A stretch of DNA of 64,000 nt, from contig NC_088209.1 of the NCBI RefSeq assembly GCF_037126465.1, positions 12,656,052 to 12,720,051 of the forward strand, read 5' to 3'. Position 1 is the stretch's first letter. Each line of letters starts with the position of its first letter. A program made the position numbers and the translations under genes. Under the pieces are notes generated by a model, which saw only the letters and a list, made by a program, of their open reading frames with translations, made no database searches and was not told where the DNA came from. The DNA comes from Ornithodoros turicata (Eukaryota > Arthropoda > Arachnida > Ixodida > Argasidae). Below, piece by piece: positions 56,933 to 64,000 of the stretch.

Positions 56933-58800
56933 CTGCGCATAGGGAGGGAACAAGTCATTTACGTAACAACCGGGATATTGAGAGTTTGTGCGTTATCATA
57001 AAAACATAGCATGTATGCCAAAGCATGGTATTACAGTCGCCAACTGATTTTGAGGACGTGAAGAAGCCACGAAATCGGTCCGAATTACTCAACAGTCCAA
57101 ATTTTCGGACAAAGGCTCAAATCTGCAATGCTAAAAAAAAAGAAAAGAAAGAAAAAAAAAAAAAAAAGAAGCATTCTTTAAATAAGCTCCGACTTGAAAT
57201 AACTGCCGACATGATTTTCCTTCAGAGCGTGTACACGGGATGGCACATCGCGGTGAATTTATGCTAGTATAGCCTCGTCCCCATGATACACTTCTGTGAG
57301 GGCTGTATTGTTCGCAGCACTTGACCGGGGCACAACAACAACTTTTTTCACTGCCATAGATAGAGAGAACCTGGCCTATGTTCTATATACAGGGTGTCCC
57401 AGAAAACGTGTCATTGAATTATAATAAAAAATACTACGCCACCTAGAATCATGCGGTTAACGGCATTTGTTCTTATTAGGATTTTGCCACCTCCTGGTGT
57501 TAATTTCACGTATCGTAAGTTTAATTATGTAAATATTTCCAAACTGAACTCGGAAATTTGCCAAGTTAAGTTCACTTTTTTGCCCCACCAATATGAAAGG
57601 CGTGCCGAATTCACTCAAATTCATGATAATTCACAGTGATATTCACGAGCTATCCCATTGAAAAGAAACCGCCGAACATCATGCTTTTCGGAGCACCGGA
57701 CCATAAAGCGCGGTGACTTTTTGAGCGCAACCGCTCATGGTCCGATGAAAGACGGTTCGAAAGCCAGCCCACACAGTGATAGTAGAAAAAGTAGCAGTTC
57801 CTAAAATTGGGAGAGGGAAAGCATTATCCCAGCAAAAGTCGGACGTGATAAGCCATGCCTGTGGTATCTCTTGCTGCAATGCCGGGTTGGGCTGGGTTTC
57901 CAACCTCCTTTCGCCGGACTGACAAAAATTGCGCTGAAAAATTAATCGTGCGCTATCCTGTGGGAGCTCCGTAGAGCATGATGTTCGGCTATTTTTTCCC
58001 AATGGGATAGCTTCTGAATATCCCTGTCAATTATCATTAATTTGTGTAAATTATTCACGCTCTTCACATTGGTGTGGTAAAAAAGTCACCTTTACTTGGC
58101 AAATATCCGACTTAAGCTCGCAAAAATTTACGTAATTAAACTTACGTTACGCGACATTCACATGAGGAGGTGGAAAAAAAAACAGTAAGAACCAATGCCG
58201 TTGACCGCATAACTCTAGGTGGTGTAGTTTTTTTATTATAATTCAATGACACGTTTTCTGGGACACCCTGTATGTTTGAACTTGTTTTATGTCTGTTTGT
58301 TATCACACTGCAAAAGGCTTCACAGAGTACAAGAGAAATGGTGCAGCTAAGCCTGATGCTGCCATCTTGTGAAAGACGGTGAAGTAGTGAAGGTCACGCT
58401 GGGGCAGGTTAGGTTTCCCCGTATTCTCGCCTCCGCCCTACCCATTCGCACTTTAGGCAGTGCTGCCTTGCAAGACATGGAGGATTGCAATGACAATTCT
58501 AAAAACATCGTTAATTTTATGTTTCATTACTTATCTTTGCAGATTCTCTGTTGATCTTGGTTGTTCGCTAATTTTTTTTTGCTCTTTCAGTCGATGCCAT
58601 TTCTGTACTTCGTCTTCTTGAACTTTTTAGGGAGCCACGAGCACACATACAAAACTACAGCCGTAAAATATTTTGTGGGATTGTAATTTTGCCGAAAACA
58701 ATGGCCGTGAGATTTACGCTCTTACAGTATTGCAAGTGTCTGCGAGATGGCTGCCAAAAAAGTTTACCTCCGTCTGAAGCAGACGACAGCGTGAGCTCAC
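56933..58800 (-). other. Intron 3 of the copper transporter gene
   Basis: 1,868 bases, nearly half of it the MITE at 57390-58270. A poly-A/GAAA tract lies at 57134-57170. Remainder unassigned. Confidence 0.75.
57390..58270. mobile_element. Complete CAGGGTGTCCCAG-type MITE (881 bp), TA target duplication
   Basis: Both ends read CAGGGTGTCCCAGAAAACGT inward and are flanked by TA (57388-57389, 58271-58272). The arms are about 270 bases and similar throughout, for example GAACTCGGAAATTTGCCAAG and, inverted, CTTGGCAAATATCCGACTTAAG. The middle holds a second inverted pair near CGCCGAACATCATGC. No transposase frame. Confidence 0.92.
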
Positions 58801-58969
58801 CTTACTATTTGGTGCACCTCAGTAAGTGTGTGACCCTCTTGTCCTGCTACTGCGACGGAGGAGTAGTGCATGCTAGTGAAATGTAGACGGAATAGATGTT
58901 CCCTGAGGTACTTGAGCCCCTCATACACAGCGGCCATAATAAAAACCCCAATGACACTGCCAACCATGC
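58801..58969 (-). CDS. Ctr1: High-affinity copper transporter, exon 3
   Basis: Exon of 169 bases. The acceptor is TTCTTGTTGCAG and the donor a strong GTGAGC. It enters in phase 1, completing a Gly codon, and leaves in phase 2. It encodes residues 93-149. These are the second half of TM1 (GMVGSVIGVFIMAAVYEGLK), the conserved KYLREHLFR at the membrane exit, and a short cytosolic loop (HFTSMHYSSVAVAGQEG to QIV) before TM2. YEGLKYLRE is highly characteristic of the CTR family. The loop is less conserved, as usual. Confidence 0.92.
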
Positions 58970-59967
58970 CTGCAACAAGAAATACAAAACATTAAAGCAC
59001 ATTAATACTAATACTAATTAATACACACTACTACAAGTACACAGTCTAAATTTTCCAGAGGGAGCAATGCATTCCTCGGAGCACATTTATTGACGACTTA
59101 CGGGAAATGGGAGCTCGTTTCAGAACACAAACTTGGAGATGAGCAACTGTTCCACCTATCTCTCGCGACACAGCATTCTACTGCTGTTGCCTTGTGCAGA
59201 TATGATATCTGATATCTAGAGAAGTTTCTCGAGTGAAGGTAGTCATGAAAAGGCGAGCGGTACGTGGGTGTGGTGAATGTAATCTGACAATTCCTGAGGT
59301 GTGCCCATAGCTCATTGCATGTGGCCACGCGCATCTAACATTTTGGAAGTTGATCAAGTCCCTTTCTTTCCTTGCCTGTAGAAAACATCACTGCATTTTG
59401 AGGTAGAATTGCTTTTTAAAAAAAAAGCGACTTGTGGGAACCCATCAAATTTGTCACAGGGAAGCACCGTCAGGTTTTCAACAGTTTAGAGGTAGATCTC
59501 ATGTTAGGTGACATTTGTGCATCCACTCAATTCCAATACAGTAGGTACTGCAACATGGACATTGCTACGACCCTCTGATGAACACTTGGTTTAGCAGACT
59601 AGAGATTTTTTAGATCAGGCATCAGAAGCCCAGCCATGTGGAAATCTGAGTAAATTTTGTGTGTGCACATGCAATCTGAATAGAAAACTGTGCTAACCTT
59701 CAGTAGTGAATGTGAAACATGATAGTGCCATAAAAATGGTCACACTCATATAATGTTATGCGGAGGGAAGACATGGTAAATATAGCTTTAAGCAAGTTAT
59801 ATATTTACACATTTTATACTGCACTATTTATTATAAAATTATTTCTACCGAGACGTGGAAAAAGAAATATCACTGAAAGAAAAGAGGCTCTGCAATACTG
59901 TGAAGCACTACAATGCTGTGCACTCATGCTAAAAGCATTCAGTCCTTATGTACAGAAAGATTGCTAC
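58970..59967 (-). other. Intron 2 of the copper transporter gene
   Basis: 998 bases; no transposon end recognised. Confidence 0.75.
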
Positions 59968-60037
59968 CTCCAACAGTAGATATAGTCCAGCCTTGAAACA
60001 AAACCGTTTCGTTGACACCAAAATGGAAATACATCAT
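59968..60037 (-). CDS. Ctr1: High-affinity copper transporter, exon 2
   Basis: Small exon of 70 bases, too short to stand out by itself. The acceptor is CCTCTTCTTGCAG and the donor GTAGCA; phase is 0 in and 1 out. It encodes MMYFHFGVNETVLFQGWTIS and TVGG (residues 70-93). This is the conserved segment just before and into TM1 in CTR proteins: MxFHxGxxExVLFxxW. Together with the SHM ending exon 1 it gives a methionine cluster at the outer mouth of the pore. Confidence 0.92.
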
Positions 60038-60440
60038 CTGCAAGAAGAGGAACAGCGCCCAAATCATAAACAGAAGTTTATAACCGCCTGCGCAACACTG
60101 TGCAGAACAACACAACCTGTGATATAGTTACAGCCTCAGATATGGTTCAGTGGCTGTAGCCATCAAACTAGCTCTTTCACTATTCCCATTTGCCTGAATC
60201 AAGAACGCGGCACAGACGTCATCTTCATTTACCCACACCCCACGTTACTGCATACTAGGGTCACTAAATAAGTTCCGCTTCAGGGTACCGACACTGAGGA
60301 AAAAGAGCTGCCCTGCTCCAGCCCAGCTGCTCCATGACGCTTGATGTGTGAAAGCACTGAGTGATTTGAACTATTACTTCACCACGTATGTCTTATCGTA
60401 TCACAAAAAGATCAGCTGCAAAGCCTTCAGTAGTGTTTAC
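60038..60440 (-). other. Intron 1 of the copper transporter coding region
   Basis: 403 bases with donor GTAAAC; nothing else seen. Confidence 0.75.
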
Positions 60441-60647
60441 CATGTGGCTCATGCCTTGCACATGTCCGGAATGGTCCATCTCCATGTGGTCATGAGCAGA
60501 AGGGTTATGTCCGCTATGTGTGTGAGCAGCTGTTGTGGCAGCAAGAACAGTGGTCAGGAGGGTCTGGACTGTTGAGGAGGCTACTGGAGTGTCAGGGGAC
60601 ATGTTGGGCATGTGATGACCATGGTGATCATGACCTGCGTGTGCCAT
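60441..60647 (-). CDS. Ctr1: High-affinity copper transporter, exon 1 (His/Met-rich extracellular N-terminus)
   Basis: Minus strand. I start at the ATG at 60647, because a strong acceptor (CTCTCTTGTCTCCACAACTG, then CAG) ends three bases upstream. The exon therefore begins at 60650, and an upstream non-coding exon is implied. A longer frame to 60668 would read through that acceptor and is rejected. The 69 residues are the extracellular tail, with MAHAGHDHHGHHMPNMSP, HTHSGH and HDHMEMDHSGHVQGMSHM. Such His and Met clusters capture copper ions before transport. The Thr/Ser/Ala-rich middle may be glycosylated; one N-terminal site like that of human CTR1 is not obvious. The four exons join in consistent phases to give 215 residues, a normal CTR1 length. 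The substrate is inferred from the family. Confidence 0.9.
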
Positions 60648-60650
60648 TGC

Positions 60651-61044
60651 CTGCAGTTGTGGAGACAAGAGAGATCAAGAGTTAGATGAGACAGAGACCT
60701 ACTGGGGTTTCCAAAACTAACAGTACAGATTGGTAGGCGAAGTATCATTCCTTCTATCATCCGTTTTTACATATAGAATTACCGATCAGTCGAAACTGCC
60801 TTCTTCCCGTGGCCTACACTCCGTTAACACGAAAGTGCACAAAAGCGCAACTGTGGCCTCTTCGATATTTCTGTCTGTTATATTTATGCTATCCTGAAAC
60901 ACTGAGGACTAGCCGCAACGACACACAACTGCTCTGTGTGTCTGGTTTTACTGCTGTAATCATGTACCAGGTCGCCCGCACCCTTGCCCTTCTTGCATTA
61001 GTCTTAACACAGTGACACTGGCTGTGCCCCACCCAACTGGTGAC
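60651..61044 (-). other. Upstream of the copper transporter coding exons
   Basis: The implied 5' untranslated exon and promoter lie at higher coordinates but were not located. No metal-response element (TGCRCNC cluster) was convincing. Confidence 0.35.
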
Positions 61045-61600
61045 GGGGAAAGGTTATTCCTATCTTCAAGAGCGGGGATGAGATGTCATCCCTTAATTAT
61101 CACCTCATCATGCTAACTTATATCCCGTATAAAATCTTGGAGCATATCGCTCACACAAGCCATCCCATCTCGAGTCTAATAATTTACTCTTTCGGAACAA
61201 ATATGGGTTTCGAAGGGCTTCTCGTGCGAGACGGATTCAGCCTCGCTCATCTACGACAACGATTCTACAGTGGATCTCTGTATTCAAACAGACACTGTCT
61301 TTCTTGATTTCCGAAAAGCCTTTGACTCAGTTTCTCACTCTTGTCTTACTCACAAACCCTCCATGCCTAATCTTCACCCCAACGTGTTTCATTGGCTGCT
61401 GAGATACCCAGGCCTCCCTTGTTAATGGTTCTATGCCCTCATTCCTCCCAGTTACTTCAGGTGTGCCACAAGGCTCCATCCTAGGAGCTACGTTAATTCT
61501 CGTTTTTGTTAATGACCTCCCCAATTCTGTCTCGACCCATATTCGACTGTTTGCAGACGACTGTGTCCTGTATCGCCCCATGAAATTGAGAGGCAAAAAT
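61045..61600 (+). pseudogene. LINE reverse transcriptase fragment, multiply broken
   Basis: VIPIFKSGDEMSSLNYHLIM opens the RT homology at about 61060. Other frames carry FLDFRKAFDSVSH (motif A, about 61303-61340), VTSGVPQGSILG (motif B, about 61450) and IRLFADDCVLYR (motif C, about 61540-61575). At least two frameshifts separate them. This is a different copy from 4.8-6.1 kb; it keeps motif B, which that one lost. It stops abruptly near 61590. Confidence 0.82.
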
Positions 61601-61687
61601 GGGAAAAGTCTAGCACTCGCAAGTGAATAAGATAAGTATTTAAAGAGATTGAAACATTTAAATAATTTATTTTACTAAATAACGAGC

Positions 61688-61725
61688 TTTCAGATGGACT
61701 CCGTCCTTCATCAGGTGTGATATAC
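61688..61725 (-). ncRNA. Hammerhead-like core, possible retroelement ribozyme relic
   Basis: Minus strand reads ACCTGATGAAGGACGGAGTC and then CATCTGAAAGCTCG. CTGATGA and GAAA are the conserved hammerhead core, with a GGAC-GGA-GTCC hairpin at the stem II position. TTATTT/AAATAA beyond could be stem III. Penelope-like and related retroelements carry such motifs, also in arthropods. The cleavage-site triplet is not clear, so activity is unlikely. Confidence 0.35.
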
Positions 61726-62079
61726 ATTGAACACTTGGTAGAGATATTTATACTAATGTGCATAAGGGAAAGGGAACAAAGAAGGTGGTGAGGAGGAAAA
61801 GAAAATACAAAAGAAGGCGATATACAGTAGGAGCGTTACCGGGGACAAAAACCGTTGAGAGATGTCAGGTGAACTCGATAAGGAAGAGTGCCAGAAGAAA
61901 TATTACACTCCTGGGGCTTGAGAAACTATAAACCTTGGCAGCACTCGTGCTTAGCATGCATCCTATGATGCAATGAAGCTAAAAAAAGGCTGTCTGTTAC
62001 TAGGAGTTTTGCAAAAGTGGTACACTCTCAAAATGGGTAAAATAATATAAGAAAAGTAGTAAGCAAAGAAAATTAAAAC

Positions 62080-63075
62080 TGGAGGATAAGCGCGTGGTCT
62101 CCTGCAGTGGGTGGAAAACGGGTCAAGAGCTTTTATGTTTAGCAGACGGGCAATGTTTTGGGACCTTCGGGGAAATTGGGGAAACAAGATGATGAAGTGG
62201 GCCAGAAACAACATTGAGACCATGGGGAGTCGAGGACTGGAATTTAGCAATTAAAAATTACTCTCGGCCTTTGTGTTTGTTGTTACCAAGAAAGCCCGAT
62301 TCTCATTTAGAATCTCGTTTAGAAAGAATAGTTTTATGGCGAATTCGGGTGGTCATTTCGGAGCAACTTTTTTTGCCAGATCTCGAGCAGTCGTGTTCGC
62401 TTGGTCAAAATGAAGCAAGTCTCGCATGTTCGCGTGGCGCTTTCCGAGCGCTCGGAATTTGCTAGCTAGCACTTTTTTTGCCCGGTCTCAAAACGATCGA
62501 GCAGCAGATTGCTCAACTGTATCCGGTGTCGTCACATCCGCACTGCAACGGTGGCGAGTGCCCTCATTGGCCCGCATGTTCAGATCACGTGGTTTAGCAG
62601 ACGACAGAACTCGAAGACTTGCGACCGCGACGCCCCTAGCGTGACCCAAGTACCTAAAACCGCTAGATTCCTAGCGATCATGTTCGGGTGGCAACGGTCA
62701 CGTGATCCAGCTCTGTCGCCGACCTAGCAATTTCCGAGCGCTCGGCCGTTTTGCTACGAAATGACCACCCGAATTCGCTATTAGATTCTTTGCATCTTCT
62801 TCTTTTAAACCTCTCTAAAACGATTCTTTGAGCATCTTAACTCGCTGCATCATTCAATTCAATTTTCATGTCACTTCTCACACCAATCTGTAAGCTTCTT
62901 AGACGTGACCGTCTCTCTTAGATTACCTTGTTACCTGTTTCCGCTCAATGATGTTTCTGGCCCACTTTACCATCCTGTTTCCCCAATTTCCCCGAAGGTC
63001 CCAAAACGTTGCCAGTCTGCTAAACATAAAAGCTTCTGACCTGTTTTTCACTCACTGTGGGAGACCACATGTGCA
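62080..63075. repeat. Large inverted repeat enclosing a Harbinger-like MITE
   Basis: 62080-62225 (GGGACCTTCGGGGAAATTGG, GATGAAGTGGGCCAGAAACA) is found inverted at 62948-63075 (CTGGCCCACTTTACCATCCT, CCCCGAAGGTCCCAAAACGT). Arms are about 130 bases with some mismatches. This would be the subterminal part of a bigger element that later received the MITE at 62337. Confidence 0.75.
62337..62780. mobile_element. Harbinger-like MITE, TTA target duplication, copy B
   Basis: TGGCGAATTCGGGTGGTCAT at the left and inverse TAGCGAATTCGGGTGGTCAT at the right, with TTA outside both (62334-62336, 62781-62783). Same family as 20515-20941. Confidence 0.85.
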
Positions 63076-63750
63076 TTGGTCACTTGACCACCTGAAACAA
63101 TCCCCTTTACTATTGTATAATGTATCCTATAATGCTATTATACATGGTTGTAATGACCTGAACCCTTGACGAAAACAGCCCCAATCTTTTTCAGAACTGA
63201 TTTTCTGGAAAGCGTGTTACACTTTTATGTCTAAATATTCGGGTCTGCAGGTTCCAAGTAAGCTGCAATCACTTGCGGGTCCTTGAATTCGCAGAACGGC
63301 GAATTGCGGTAGCAGACGAATTCTCACTATGTGTGACCTTGAAGTGAAGTGAAGGAGGGAGAGGGGGCAATAAGCGGGCCTTCTGTATCTAGGGGGCGTT
63401 GACACTGCTCTCCTAAACCTCAATGACCGGCGGCGACACACGTGTACTTCTGCATATCCGATGACATCATCAGTCGGCTTAGTGTGTGCACTCTGGGAAA
63501 GGGAAATTTTGGCCGCCTTCTCCCCCAATTGTGGTTTCGGTTTACAACAACCGATATTTCCGCGTAATACTTCGCATATGAGGGAAATCATGCCCGCACC
63601 CGGTATTTGGGGGGCCAGTATGTACGAAAAGCGTCGTGCAACAATTTTTTTCAGAGATCGTTCCAAGGTCTCCCTTTCACGCGTGCGAGCCGGGAAATGA
63701 CGTATGCTGATGCATCCTTGCACGGGGCTCATTCAGAAGGGATTATGAAT
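63076..63750. other. Unassigned; 171-codon minus frame not supported as a gene
   Basis: The minus frame 63217-63732 is long, but its product is rich in Arg, Pro and Cys in no recognisable pattern and has no visible splice or domain context. CTTCTCCCCCAATTGTGGTT and nearby blocks look like repeat sequence. Confidence 0.3.
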
Positions 63751-64000
63751 AGGGAGTGACTTTTTCGGGTAAAACCCTCTTCTGCCGGGTTATTCTCCCG
63801 CGACTAATTCGGGTCAAACCAGATTCCTCCCAGAATTCCGTTAACTATGGAATCCTCAAGTGACGTTTCCACCGAAGACGAACAAACGTTGCCACACGTA
63901 AGAATGGGTCACTTACGTTCCCAGAAATACACCCACGCGTGTTAGCACTGTGTATGCCTTCAGGGATTAGTGCTTGATAGTGCTACTATATAGAAAATTA
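63751..64000. other. Partial MITE end and window edge
   Basis: GGGAGTGACTTTTTCGGGTA resembles the terminus of the element at 54926. The other end is not visible within the window. Confidence 0.35.

Noticed and set aside
60648..60668. Copper transporter start seven codons upstream
   Set aside because: Those codons lie in the polypyrimidine tract and acceptor CAG, so they are intronic.
63217..63732. 171-codon minus-strand open frame
   Set aside because: Arg/Cys/Pro-rich with no recognisable domain or splice context; probably chance in repeat sequence.

Overview
The window is eukaryotic, from an arthropod, and most like a tick or related chelicerate. The reasons are spliced genes with GT/AG introns, an arthropod cuticle-type chitin-binding protein, a CTR-type copper transporter with a C-terminal HCH motif, tRNA-derived SINEs resembling the tick 'Ruka' class, and very dense MITEs. 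The species assignment is inference. No bacterial operons, rRNA genes or CRISPR arrays are visible.

Layout. Bases 1-4812 are a satellite of about 66 copies of a 73-bp monomer. It runs directly into a broken non-LTR (LINE) reverse transcriptase at 4813-6147. From 6.1 to 29 kb lies a minus-strand gene for a secreted protein with three peritrophin-A (CBM14) domains of the obstructor/Gasp/CPAP3 type. Its first exon encodes a signal peptide at 28949-28991. The domain exons are at 16725-16916, 12000-12188 and 10967-11180, and the last exon was not found. Its introns hold SINEs, a pogo-like MITE, a Harbinger-like MITE and a 389-bp near-perfect palindrome. From 29 to 56.7 kb I recognise no host gene apart from one unassigned open exon-like stretch (41948-42253). 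This part is a patchwork of Ty3/gypsy remnants (36.8-38.0, 49.2-51.5 and 52.9-53.4 kb), SINEs, TA-flanked MITEs with CAGGGTG termini, and a defective P-element/THAP transposon at 44534-46583 that still has 42-bp inverted repeats and a perfect 8-bp target duplication. From 56.7 to 60.65 kb is a minus-strand copper transporter gene whose four coding exons give a complete 215-residue protein. From 61 to 64 kb are a second LINE fragment, a hammerhead-like motif, and a Harbinger-like MITE nested between larger inverted repeats.

The two host genes are independent. One makes extracellular chitin-binding cuticle or peritrophic matrix protein; the other imports copper across membranes. Almost everything else is transposable-element debris, and several insertions can be ordered in time by nesting.
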